Below the pieces are notes generated by a model, which searched no databases, was not told the origin of the DNA, and was given only the letters and a program-made list of their open reading frames with translations. Positions 38,020 to 46,912 of a stretch of DNA of 64,000 bases are shown here, one piece after another. Positions within the stretch are counted from its first letter, which is position 1; every line of letters starts with the position of its first letter. The translations under genes were made by a program, and so were the position numbers. The stretch is taken from positions 248,001-312,000 of the forward strand of contig NZ_NGJN01000004.1 in the NCBI RefSeq assembly GCF_002266855.1. Reading direction: 5' to 3'. This DNA is from Winogradskyella aurantia. Lineage in GTDB: Bacteria; Bacteroidota; Bacteroidia; Flavobacteriales; Flavobacteriaceae.

Positions 38020-39336
38020 TTATGCTTCGTTTGCCCAATTTAAGCGGTCCATTTGGTTATAAGGCCAGGGTGCACCGTTGTTTTCTATATTGGTCATCAT
38101 ATTGTTTAACTCCATTGGAGCAGCACTTTGCTCCATTACCAAATAGCGTCGCATATCCATAATTATAGATAACGGGTCTATACTCACAGGACAAGCTTCA
38201 ACACAAGCGTTACAGCTTGTACAAGCCCAAAGTTCCTCCGGAGAAATATAGTCGTTTAATAATTGCTTACCATCATCTTTAAATTCACCATTGTTCTTGT
38301 CAAGGTTTTTCCCGACTTCTTCCAAGCGGTCCCTGGTATCCATCATTATTTTACGTGGCGATAATTTTTTACCTGTTTGATTTGCTGGGCACTCGCTTGT
38401 ACAACGTCCACACTCCGTGCATGTATAAGCGTTTAGTAATTGAATGCGATTTAAATCCATAACATCACTCGCACCAAATTTAGCGGGTTCTTCGTCCTCG
38501 GCACCTTCCGTAGGGGCAGCAAATGGATCTGCATTTGGGTCCATCATTAACATGACCTCTTTTGTAACCGCTTCAAGGTTGTTGAATTGCCCTTTCGGTT
38601 TTAAATTACCAAAATAGGTGTTTGGGAATGCCAATAAAATATGAAGGTGCTTTGAAAAATAGAGGTAGTTCAGAAACACCAAAATACCCAATATATGAAG
38701 CCACCATGCCGTGCGTTCAACAACATGTAAGGTATTTACATCCATACCCTCAAACCAAGGTGCGATGAATTGAGAAATAACATTGCCAGAATTCATCTCC
38801 TGAAAGGGCACATCGGTGGCATTCATTGTTAAGAATAAACACATTAACACAACTTCAAAATACAAAATGATATTACCATCATTCTTCGGCCAACCTTTCA
38901 TTTCAGCACTTAAAAAGCGCTTAAGTTTAATGACATTCCTGCGCAACCAAAATGCCACAACCGTTATTAAGACCAAAACAGCTAAAATCTCAAACGTTCC
39001 AATTAAAAAGCCATAGACCTGCTCACCTATAACATCTTTAAATAAACGATGCGTACCAAAGAGTCCGTCTAATATAATTTCTAAAACTTCAATATTTATG
39101 ATAACAAAGCCTACATAAACTACCACATGAAGCAAACCTGCAATTGGTCGTCTCACCATTTTACTTTGACCTAGTGCAATACGGGCCATGTTTTGCCAGC
39201 GTTGTGATTTATTATCACTTGCATCAACCTCTCTGCCTAGTTTAATATTTCTAATAAGCTTTTGAACATTTCGCGTAAAATAGCCTACTCCTAAAATCAA
39301 GGCTACTGCAAAAAGTATATTTGGTAAATAATCCAT
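38020..39336 (-). CDS. Membrane-bound 4Fe-4S protein (HdrDE/DsrMK-like)
   Basis: A 438-residue protein. The N-terminal 260 residues contain five or six membrane helices with several histidines, resembling cytochrome b-like subunits of the NarI/DsrM type. The C-terminal part has two 4Fe-4S motifs, C-T-E-C-G-R-C-T-S-E-C-P and C-T-S-C-N-A-C-V-E-A-C-P. With the CCG protein encoded downstream it forms a plausible membrane electron-transfer complex, for example oxidising or reducing the quinone pool. It follows mlaD by 9 bases on the same strand. The physiological substrate is not inferable. Confidence 0.85.
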   Translation of the reverse strand: MDYLPNILFAVALILGVGYFTRNVQKLIRNIKLGREVDASDNKSQRWQNMARIALGQSKMVRRPIAGLLHVVVYVGFVIINIEVLEIILDGLFGTHRLFKDVIGEQVYGFLIGTFEILAVLVLITVVAFWLRRNVIKLKRFLSAEMKGWPKNDGNIILYFEVVLMCLFLTMNATDVPFQEMNSGNVISQFIAPWFEGMDVNTLHVVERTAWWLHILGILVFLNYLYFSKHLHILLAFPNTYFGNLKPKGQFNNLEAVTKEVMLMMDPNADPFAAPTEGAEDEEPAKFGASDVMDLNRIQLLNAYTCTECGRCTSECPANQTGKKLSPRKIMMDTRDRLEEVGKNLDKNNGEFKDDGKQLLNDYISPEELWACTSCNACVEACPVSIDPLSIIMDMRRYLVMEQSAAPMELNNMMTNIENNGAPWPYNQMDRLNWANEA

Positions 39337-39345
39337 AACGTGCGT

Positions 39346-40287
39346 CTAATTCATTTGGTCTTCAGTAGGTTCTTCGTAAGGTATTTCCTTTTTTGACAGG
39401 ATTCTTCTATACCTAGCTGGATGTAATTTAATATCTAATAGCAATAATTCTAATTCTTTGGTCGCTGACTCCAAATTATTGTACAAGGCATCATCATTTA
39501 AAAGTTTTCCTATGGTACCGTCCGGATTGGCCACTTGACCTATGACATCTTGCAGGGCAATTAAGGTCTTATCTAAATTAGCAACTGTTTTTGATAAACC
39601 TGCCTCCTTTAATTCTAAGGTCAGCGAATCTAAGTTGGAGCTCGTGTTTTCAAAATTTTCAAGCAGACCTGCAATCTTGTTTTCGTTTTGCTTAACCATA
39701 CCTTGGACAGAAATTGACAAACTTCTAAAGGCCCTCAATGTTTCGTTTAATTCGGCGATAGTTGCTTTGATACCATCACTAGATTCATCAATAACCAAAG
39801 TGTTTAAATTGCTCATTAAGGTATCAGCAGTCCTTATACTGCTATCTAAATCTGCACTTAAACCAGAGAAATTTTTCCTAAGCGAGGTGATTAGTCCCGG
39901 TTGAACTTCTGATTGTATAAAATCACCAGGTTTTGCTGTTTGTCCGTCGTAGGCATTGACAATGGCCAAAGCGTTACCACCCATTATACCTGTTTCATAT
40001 AAACGAATAATACTGTTTTTTGAAAACTCTAATTGTGGATTAACCGAAAATGAAACAATGGTTTTACCCGTCTTAAAATCATATTTGATATCCTCCACCT
40101 TGCCCACCTTATTCCCTTTTACAGTTACGGCAGAGGACATGCTCAAGGCATTATAGTCAAATTGCGTGTAGTATGTGTCTGTATTTGTAAATAAATCTTC
40201 GCCTTTAAGGTAAGAAAATAAATATATAAATAAGGCGATACCAGACAACACTAAAACCGCCGTTTTAACTTCTCTTGAAACTTTCAA
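39346..40287 (-). CDS. MlaD/MCE-domain lipid-transport protein
   Basis: A 313-residue protein with one N-terminal membrane helix (about 8-27) and an MCE domain (about 38-115; V-K-G-N-K-V-G-K-V and I-M-G-G-N-A-L-A mark it), followed by a long helical region of heptad-like repeats. MCE proteins carry phospholipids between the membranes. The MlaE permease and MlaF ATPase are not adjacent. It lies between the amidase and the Fe-S genes on one strand with short gaps (66 and 9 bases). Confidence 0.88.
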   Translation of the reverse strand: MKVSREVKTAVLVLSGIALFIYLFSYLKGEDLFTNTDTYYTQFDYNALSMSSAVTVKGNKVGKVEDIKYDFKTGKTIVSFSVNPQLEFSKNSIIRLYETGIMGGNALAIVNAYDGQTAKPGDFIQSEVQPGLITSLRKNFSGLSADLDSSIRTADTLMSNLNTLVIDESSDGIKATIAELNETLRAFRSLSISVQGMVKQNENKIAGLLENFENTSSNLDSLTLELKEAGLSKTVANLDKTLIALQDVIGQVANPDGTIGKLLNDDALYNNLESATKELELLLLDIKLHPARYRRILSKKEIPYEEPTEDQMN

Positions 40288-40352
40288 TGGTCGTTGCTTT
40301 GGTTAAAAACAAAATTAGGAATAAATTTTAATTCCTATCGGATGGAAATCAC

Positions 40353-41465
40353 TTATTTATTAGGAGAGGTTTTTACGACTTCAGAAACACTGATTTGTTC
40401 TCCATTTTTAAATGCCACAATAAAACTAGAGCCATAACCTTTGTTTTGGGATTCCTCCTGCATTTTTCGTATTTTCTCATAATCTGAAGTACTGCCGTAA
40501 TAATATTTAAAAAGCCTACCTACTTTTTCCTTACTGATTTCAGAAAGCCCTTTAAAGTTGTAAGGTTCAGGGGCTAAGTCCTTAGAGCTGGCTGCAATTT
40601 GAACCTTAAAGGTCACATCTTCATATGTTGATGGTGAATCTTCAGGGGAATCATTAGAAACCCCTACAATTTTATTACCTACGTTTTGTTCTAATTCCTT
40701 TTTGTATTCTATTATGGCATCTTTAATAGCATTTGCCATAATGGACTGGCCTTTTTTAGAGTTTAAAAACCTACCTTCTTCACTATTTGTTAAAAAGCCT
40801 AGTTCAACCAAAACACTGGGCATATAGGTGTTTCTGATGACCAATAAGCTTTCTTGCTTTAACCCGCGGCTTTTCCGTTTGGCTTTGGCCTTAAAGTTGT
40901 CCTCAATCCTGCGGGCAAGAATAATACTTTGCTCCACATACACTTCTTGCTCAATGCCAATAGCTATGGTAGACTCTGGTGAACTTGGGTCAAAACCAGA
41001 ATAATTCTCTTGATAGTTATCTTCAAGAAAAATAACTTCATTCTCACGTTTGGCTACCTCAAAGTTTTTATCCGTATTTCTTTCGCCAAGAACCCAGGTT
41101 TCGGTACCATAAGGTTTTGGGTTAGCTACAGAATTACAATGGATAGAAACAAACAAATCTGCGTCTGCTTTATTTGCAATGTCAGCCCTTTTATAAAGCT
41201 CCACAAACACATCTTCCTTTCTTGTATAAATAACTTCTATATCTGATTTTGACTCTAAAGCCTTACCGACTTCAAGCGCTACTTTTAGAGCGATATGTTT
41301 TTCCCTATACCCATTACCAATATTACCTGCATCTCCCCCGCCATGACCTGCATCTAGAACAACAACAAATTTGTCATTCTGACCTGACAAACTGGTTGTG
41401 CTTGTTAAATAACTGATAAATAAAAAAACTAAGGATACTATTATGTGATTTGGCGTCGTTTGCAT
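40353..41465 (-). CDS. N-acetylmuramoyl-L-alanine amidase (Amidase_3)
   Basis: A 370-residue secreted protein (signal peptide, residues 1-28). The Amidase_3 domain covers about 32-250 with zinc ligands in D-A-G-H-G-G (His), R-E-K-H and S-I-H-C-N-S, and the catalytic glutamate in V-E-L-G-F-L-T-N. The last 100 residues resemble a SPOR-like domain, including V-Q-I-A-A-S-S and F-I-V-A-F-K-N-G. It cleaves the bond between MurNAc and L-alanine during cell separation. It is divergent from lptD and upstream of mlaD. Confidence 0.9.
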   Translation of the reverse strand: MQTTPNHIIVSLVFLFISYLTSTTSLSGQNDKFVVVLDAGHGGGDAGNIGNGYREKHIALKVALEVGKALESKSDIEVIYTRKEDVFVELYKRADIANKADADLFVSIHCNSVANPKPYGTETWVLGERNTDKNFEVAKRENEVIFLEDNYQENYSGFDPSSPESTIAIGIEQEVYVEQSIILARRIEDNFKAKAKRKSRGLKQESLLVIRNTYMPSVLVELGFLTNSEEGRFLNSKKGQSIMANAIKDAIIEYKKELEQNVGNKIVGVSNDSPEDSPSTYEDVTFKVQIAASSKDLAPEPYNFKGLSEISKEKVGRLFKYYYGSTSDYEKIRKMQEESQNKGYGSSFIVAFKNGEQISVSEVVKTSPNK

Positions 41466-41569
41466 TTAAAATTAACGGTTTATAAACTCAGAATATTACA
41501 CTTTAAGATCGGTTTGTCTGTATTTATTAACTTTATTTGAATAATAAATTATTCACAAAAAAATATCTG

Positions 41570-41577
41570 TACTTTTG
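41570..41577 (+). promoter_or_regulatory. -7 promoter element ahead of lptD
   Basis: TACTTTTG fits TAnnTTTG. Its last three bases are the TTG at 41575-41577 that an open-frame reading would use as start codon, so that TTG is more likely promoter than start. No well-placed -33 TTG is seen. Confidence 0.45.
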
Positions 41578-41625
41578 GGGTTTCAAAAACCGAGCCATAC
41601 TTTTACAAAAATACATCGAAAAGGT

Positions 41626-44340
41626 TTGCGTACAAAAAGCCTACACATACTTTTTGCCCTGAGTTTTACAGTGCTTATCAACACTTTTGGCTTTGCTCAG
41701 GAGTTACCTAAAAAATCAACAAATATTCCTGCACAAAAGATTAAGGACTCTACAAAAGTATCAGTTGATTCTATACTAAATCAGCCTCTTAACACCAAAG
41801 AAATAGATTCCATCAAGCAAGACTCGATAAAAAAAGATGAATTCTTAGAGGATATTGTAAAATACACAGCGAAAGACTACGTCTCCATTAATCAGCGAAA
41901 ACAAAAAATCTATCTCTACAACCAAGCTAAAGTCACCTATCAAGATATGGAAATAACGGCAGGTGTTATAGAAATTGATTATAATACGAACACGGTTTAC
42001 GCAGGCCGACTCAAAGATTCTACGGGTTATAGCCAAAGACCCGTTTTCACCCAAGGTTCTAATGTCATAGAGCCAGACTCTATTATTTTCAATACAGACA
42101 CAAAGAAGGCCTTAGTCTATAACTCCAGAACGGAGCAACAAGGCTTCTACGTAAAATCTCCTGTTACCAAGAAGGAAAATGACTCTGTTTACTTTATGAA
42201 AAACGGAAAATTTACCACATCTGAAAACGAGGAAGACCCAGAGTATCAGTTTATAACCTCTAAAATGAAATTGGTACCAAATAAAAAGGTTATTGTTGGC
42301 CCTACTATTATGGAAATATATGGCGTACCCACACCTATTGGATTGCCTTTTGCTTTTTTTCCTATGACCAAAAAACAGACTTCTGGCATTATATTCCCCT
42401 CTTTTGGTGAGGATACAGGAAATGACAGAGGCTATTTTCTCCAAAATGGTGGTTATTATTTTGCGATTAGTGATTATGTGGATTTGGCCGTACTTGGAGA
42501 TTATTATACCAACGGAAGTTATGGTCTACGGATTGAGAGCAATTATGCCAAACGTTATGGCTTTAGAGGAAATGTGAGCTTTAGATATGAAAATCTACTG
42601 AATAGTGAACGTGGGTTTCCCGATTTTGCACAAAACACCATTTACAATATCAGATGGTCGCATTCACAAGATCCAAAAGCCAACCCTAATTCACGATTTT
42701 CTGCCTCTGTAAATTTGGGTAGTAGCCAGTTTTTCCAGCAGTCTATCAACCAAGTGAATCAGGCCAACTTTCTAAATAATACATTGGCCTCTTCCGTGTC
42801 TTATTCAAAGACGTTTCAAGGTGAACCGCAAATAAACCTTAACTTAACAGCCACACACTCACAAAATACCAATACCCAGGCAATCAATCTTACTCTGCCG
42901 ACCTTACAAGCCTCAATGACGAGAGTTTTTCCTTTCGCTCCTAAAAACGGCGCTAAGAAAGGGGCCATTCAAAACATCAACTTTCAGGTAAACACACGAG
43001 GTGAATACCGCATAAGTACCACAGATTCCTTATTTGGAAAAAGTGAAATGTTTGATGACGCCCTTGCTGGTATGCAACACAGCATCCCCGTAACCACAAA
43101 CTTTAAGGTATTTAATCATTTTAGTGTAAGTGCAAGTGCCAACTTACAGGAAACATGGACGCTTAATACGATTAGACGGTTTTATGATCAAGTAAACGAT
43201 GAGGTGGTTACCATTGACCAAAGTGGTTTCGATAGGTTTTTTACCTATAATGCGAGCGCAAGTGTAGGTACCACTTTATATGGTCTGTTTAATTTTGAAA
43301 AGGAAGGTAAAGACCCAAAAATACAAGCGATACGCCATGTTATTAGACCATCGCTTAGCTATAGTATTACACCTGCTTTTGACCAGTACTATGAAACCTT
43401 TGAAATTATTGATGCCGATGGCACTACCTCTGAAGAGTATACGCGCTTTGAAAATTCGATTTTTGGCAGGCCTAGTGATCGTTTTGCTAGTAATATAGGT
43501 ATTGGAATTGGTAACAACATTGAAGCCAAGGTGCGCCCTAAGGATTCAACCAGTACGGAATCCAAGAAAATTTTTCTCTTAAACAACCTCAATTTGGCCA
43601 CATCATATAATGTCGCAGCAGATTCTCTTAATTGGAGCCCTTTAAATATTAATGGAGGAACCCAAATTCTTAATAAAAAAATGAATATCAACTTTGGGAT
43701 GAGCCTCAATCCCTATGCCTTAGACAGCAATAACAACATTGTTAACACCTTCAATATTAATAATGGCGGAAGCTTATTTAGATTAACATCAGCCAATTTA
43801 AACATTAGTTACTCCCTATCTAATGATAGTTTTTCTGGAAGAGAAGACCAAGAGGACGATATAGACCAAGAACAAGCTGCATTAGCAAATGGTCGTGTGG
43901 ATGGTTTATTTGGCAAGACAGAAGATTTTGCCGACCGTAGATTGTCTGATGATGATAAAGACAAGAAGAGAGAAGATGACAATTCAGAGTTTTACAATTA
44001 TAAAATACCCTGGAATTTGAGATTGGCTTATGCTGTGAATTATACCAATACTAGGAGACAAGACCAAATTTCGTCTCAGTCTTTAATGTTTTCTGGGGAT
44101 ATAGAATTATCACCACGCTGGAGTGTCGGTGTTTCCTCAGGGTACGATTTTTTAAATAATGGCTTTACGTTCACGCAACTTCGTTTTGAACGTGATTTAC
44201 TCAGCTGGCGTATGAATTTTACTTGGGTTCCTATTGGAGACCGAACGTCTTGGAACTTCTTTATAGGCATAAAGTCCAGTTTACTTAAAGATCTCAAATA
44301 TGATCAGCGTCGTCAACCAGATTTGCGATTAGGTAATTAA
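41626..44340 (+). CDS. lptD: LPS-assembly protein LptD homologue
   Basis: A roughly 904-residue outer-membrane protein. The frame runs from a TTG at 41575, but that codon overlaps a promoter-like element. The TTG at 41626 gives M-R-T-K-S followed by a hydrophobic stretch and F-A-Q-E, a normal signal peptide. No ATG precedes the mature part. An OstA/LptA-like beta-taco domain (about residues 80-230) is followed by a large beta-barrel rich in aromatic strands. LptD inserts lipopolysaccharide into the outer leaflet. The acidic, lysine-rich stretch near residues 750-810 is probably a surface loop. RidA follows 70 bases downstream. Confidence 0.87.
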   Translation: MRTKSLHILFALSFTVLINTFGFAQELPKKSTNIPAQKIKDSTKVSVDSILNQPLNTKEIDSIKQDSIKKDEFLEDIVKYTAKDYVSINQRKQKIYLYNQAKVTYQDMEITAGVIEIDYNTNTVYAGRLKDSTGYSQRPVFTQGSNVIEPDSIIFNTDTKKALVYNSRTEQQGFYVKSPVTKKENDSVYFMKNGKFTTSENEEDPEYQFITSKMKLVPNKKVIVGPTIMEIYGVPTPIGLPFAFFPMTKKQTSGIIFPSFGEDTGNDRGYFLQNGGYYFAISDYVDLAVLGDYYTNGSYGLRIESNYAKRYGFRGNVSFRYENLLNSERGFPDFAQNTIYNIRWSHSQDPKANPNSRFSASVNLGSSQFFQQSINQVNQANFLNNTLASSVSYSKTFQGEPQINLNLTATHSQNTNTQAINLTLPTLQASMTRVFPFAPKNGAKKGAIQNINFQVNTRGEYRISTTDSLFGKSEMFDDALAGMQHSIPVTTNFKVFNHFSVSASANLQETWTLNTIRRFYDQVNDEVVTIDQSGFDRFFTYNASASVGTTLYGLFNFEKEGKDPKIQAIRHVIRPSLSYSITPAFDQYYETFEIIDADGTTSEEYTRFENSIFGRPSDRFASNIGIGIGNNIEAKVRPKDSTSTESKKIFLLNNLNLATSYNVAADSLNWSPLNINGGTQILNKKMNINFGMSLNPYALDSNNNIVNTFNINNGGSLFRLTSANLNISYSLSNDSFSGREDQEDDIDQEQAALANGRVDGLFGKTEDFADRRLSDDDKDKKREDDNSEFYNYKIPWNLRLAYAVNYTNTRRQDQISSQSLMFSGDIELSPRWSVGVSSGYDFLNNGFTFTQLRFERDLLSWRMNFTWVPIGDRTSWNFFIGIKSSLLKDLKYDQRRQPDLRLGN

Positions 44341-44409
44341 TTTAAGCATACCCTGATTATCCTTTTTTTTATTTTAAATTTAATAAGCTAAATATCTAAT
44401 TGTATACGC

Positions 44410-44790
44410 ATGAAAAAAATTATAACCACAACAAAGGCGCCATTACCCATAGGCGCTTATAATCAGGCCATATTAACAGGAAATACACTTTATACTTCTG
44501 GTCAAATTGCTCTGCATCCAACCACTGGCGAGTTGGTTCAGGAAAGTATAGAGGCCGAAACCAAGCAAGTTATGGAAAATTTGAAAGCTGTTCTTTATGA
44601 AGCTGGGATGACTTTTGAAAATGTGGTGAAAACTTCAATTTTTATCAGTGACATGAAGAACTTTGCTAAGATTAATGAAGTATACTCAAACTATTTTAAT
44701 GAAGAAACTGCACCGGCAAGGGAAACGGTTGAAGTGGCCAATCTACCCAAATATGTCAATGTAGAAATCAGTATGATTGCCATCATATGA
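44410..44790 (+). CDS. ridA: RidA family enamine/imine deaminase
   Basis: A 126-residue YjgF/YER057c/UK114 protein, full length. The conserved arginine lies in A-P-A-R-E-T-V, and P-I-G-A-Y-N-Q-A and the C-terminal V-E-I-S-M-I-A-I are typical. It hydrolyses reactive 2-aminoacrylate from PLP-dependent dehydratases to pyruvate and ammonia, protecting other PLP enzymes. It is downstream of lptD, possibly co-transcribed. A degenerate gene fragment follows on the opposite strand. Confidence 0.92.
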   Translation: MKKIITTTKAPLPIGAYNQAILTGNTLYTSGQIALHPTTGELVQESIEAETKQVMENLKAVLYEAGMTFENVVKTSIFISDMKNFAKINEVYSNYFNEETAPARETVEVANLPKYVNVEISMIAII

Positions 44791-44826
44791 TTCTTTTGAC
44801 TCAAGGATTTGAGAAATTAATTAGAC

Positions 44827-45029
44827 TTACAATCGTAAGCCTGAGGTGAAGGTTAACACAAATCTACGATCTATTCTATTATTATAGATAACTCGAACAT
44901 TGAGGCAATACCAACCTTAACAGGTTTATGAGGAAGACTAGGTAATAGATCACCGAAATGTAAATACTGCCTTGCTACCCTAAAATAGTAATCCTCAATT
45001 TAAAAGCTGCCATATAGCTTAAGTTATTC
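44827..45029 (-). pseudogene. Degenerate C-terminal gene remnant
   Basis: Translating the minus strand gives protein-like segments spread over two frames. One frame (from about 45029, with a stop near 45001) reads E-D-Y-Y-F-R-V-A-R-Q-Y-L-H-F-G-D-L-L-P and on to G-I-A-S-M-F-E, and then stops. The other carries on as V-I-Y-N-N-R-I-D-R-R-F-V-L-T-F-T-S-G-L-R-L with a stop at 44827. A single frameshift and one nonsense change would join them into about 70 residues ending like a Bacteroidota outer-membrane beta-strand. I cannot name the parent family. It lies right behind the SDR gene. Confidence 0.45.
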
Positions 45030-45055
45030 CTTTAGGATGTTAATAAGCCTTGTGC

Positions 45056-45757
45056 CTACAACTTATAAGGATAGTCAATCGCTGAGAATCTTTCGCCATT
45101 TGCACCGTCGTTTTCAACTAATGCAGGAGCAAGTGCTCCGGGCAAGACTGCTTCAACAGAATGTTCTGCATATTCACCACCTAAATCCGTCTTTAACCAA
45201 CCTGGGTCTAATGTATTTATTCTTACACTTGTATCTTTTAGTTTAACGGCGATATCATCAGTTAATTTAAGTACCGCCCATTTAGAGGCTCCATATGGCA
45301 TTAATTCAGGTTGATCTTTTATTCCTGAAACGAGGTTAACAACACGTCCAAAACCATTTTCAATCATGGCTGGAATAAAAGCAGCACACAACTTATACAT
45401 GGCAAATACATTGACCTTCATGCTTAGCATCCAATCCTCCCAACTATGATTCCAAATATCAACGTTATAAGGTGTCATTACAGCAGCATTATTATATAAA
45501 ATATCAACTCTAACGTTTAATTTTTTTACTTGATTTATTAAATCATAAATCTGATCTTCATTTGATAATTCACCATATATACAATAGACCTTAATGTTAT
45601 AGTGGCTGAGAAGGTCCAGTGTTGTTTTGCAGTTTTCTTGTGTCCGACCATGCACGATAATATTACAACCTAATTTGGCCAAACCCTTTGCCACTTGCTG
45701 CCCGATACCACGACTAGAACCCGTTATTAAGGCATTTTTTTCGTTTACGTCAATCAT
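45056..45757 (-). CDS. Short-chain dehydrogenase/reductase
   Basis: A 233-residue Rossmann protein with the NAD(P)-binding motif G-S-S-R-G-I-G (residues 13-19), N-N-A-A-V after strand 4, and the catalytic pair Y-G-A-S-K near residue 155. The T-G-S-S-R-G-I-G start with an R favours NADP(H). The substrate cannot be inferred. It lies 46 bases downstream of the hydroxyacid dehydrogenase gene on the same strand, so the two may form a small redox operon. Confidence 0.85.
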   Translation of the reverse strand: MIDVNEKNALITGSSRGIGQQVAKGLAKLGCNIIVHGRTQENCKTTLDLLSHYNIKVYCIYGELSNEDQIYDLINQVKKLNVRVDILYNNAAVMTPYNVDIWNHSWEDWMLSMKVNVFAMYKLCAAFIPAMIENGFGRVVNLVSGIKDQPELMPYGASKWAVLKLTDDIAVKLKDTSVRINTLDPGWLKTDLGGEYAEHSVEAVLPGALAPALVENDGANGERFSAIDYPYKL

Positions 45758-45803
45758 AACTCTTCTTAATTTTAAAAGGTCTTCGCCTATTTATTGTTAT
45801 TAC

Positions 45804-46793
45804 TTATTTGACCTCATTTTTCAAAAATTCACCAGCGTTGTAAGCCCTTAAATTCTCATATGTTATTCTTGTAATTTCTTCCATAGCTTCTTTTGTAAAG
45901 TAAGCTTGATGAGATGTAATCAATACATTAGGAAAACTCATAAGCCTCAGAATATCGTCATCTTGAATAATACTTTCCGAGAGGTCTTTAAAAAACAAAT
46001 TCTCCTCTTGCTCATAAACATCAATACCTAAAAACCCTACTTTTTTGCTCGATAAACCTTTAATTATATCTGATGTATTTATCAATGCCCCTCGGCTTGT
46101 ATTAATAATCATAACGTGATTTTTCATTAGCTCAATGGATGAGGAGTTCACAATATGCTTGGTGTCCTCCGTTAAAGGGCAGTGCAGCGATATAATATCT
46201 GAGGTCTTAAAAACATCTTCAACAGATCCGTAGGTTACACCTAGTGCAATTAGTTCCTCGGAAGGATAAAGGTCAAACGCTATTATATTGCATCCAAAAC
46301 CCTTCACGATTTTACAAAATGCCGCACCGATCTGACCAGTTCCAACAACACCTATGGTCTTACCGAATACATCAAAACCCATAAGGTTATTTAACGAAAA
46401 ATTTCCTTCTCTTATTCTGTTATAGGCCTTATGTGTTTTTCTATTCAAAGTGAGTATTAAAGCCATAGTATGTTCGGCCACGGCATGTGGTGAATAGGCA
46501 GGCACGCGTACTACTTTAAGACCATGTGCTTTTGCCGAATTAACATCTACATTATTATAGCCCGCACAGCGAAGGGCAATCAACTTTACACCGTTATTGG
46601 CTAATACCTTTATAACGGATTCGTGCACCTTATCATTAACAAAAACACAAACTGCATCAAAACCCTTGGACAAACTTGCGGTATCATCGGTTAAGTTGGT
46701 TTCAAAATAATGCAACTGATATTCTGACGCTTGAGGGTGTTTTTCAAAATAGTCCCTGTCATAAGGTTTGGTGCTAAAAACTGCAATTTTCAT
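45804..46793 (-). CDS. D-2-hydroxyacid dehydrogenase (D-lactate dehydrogenase-like)
   Basis: A 329-residue NAD-dependent dehydrogenase. The nucleotide-binding motif is G-T-G-Q-I-G-A (about residues 151-157) with a downstream aspartate for NAD preference. Catalytic residues are the arginine of N-T-S-R-G, the glutamate around V-Y-E-Q-E and the histidine in T-S-H-Q-A-Y-F. The R-C-A-G-Y-N-N-V-D segment is typical of LdhA-type fermentative D-lactate dehydrogenases, which reduce pyruvate to D-lactate. Close relatives acting on other 2-keto acids cannot be excluded. Confidence 0.87.
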   Translation of the reverse strand: MKIAVFSTKPYDRDYFEKHPQASEYQLHYFETNLTDDTASLSKGFDAVCVFVNDKVHESVIKVLANNGVKLIALRCAGYNNVDVNSAKAHGLKVVRVPAYSPHAVAEHTMALILTLNRKTHKAYNRIREGNFSLNNLMGFDVFGKTIGVVGTGQIGAAFCKIVKGFGCNIIAFDLYPSEELIALGVTYGSVEDVFKTSDIISLHCPLTEDTKHIVNSSSIELMKNHVMIINTSRGALINTSDIIKGLSSKKVGFLGIDVYEQEENLFFKDLSESIIQDDDILRLMSFPNVLITSHQAYFTKEAMEEITRITYENLRAYNAGEFLKNEVK

Positions 46794-46886
46794 AGAAATA
46801 AGTATTTACTGAAGTGAGTATAAGGAGAAGCATTAGATTACACAAGGATCTATCTGCAATTAAAGAATTTTTAACCATGTTATCCA

Positions 46887-46894
46887 TATTTTTG
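46887..46894 (+). promoter_or_regulatory. -7 promoter element
   Basis: TATTTTTG fits TAnnTTTG and lies 19 bases before the GTG start of the TIGR02757 gene; no good -33 box. Confidence 0.45.
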
Positions 46895-46912
46895 CACTCA
46901 TATTTATAGCTT

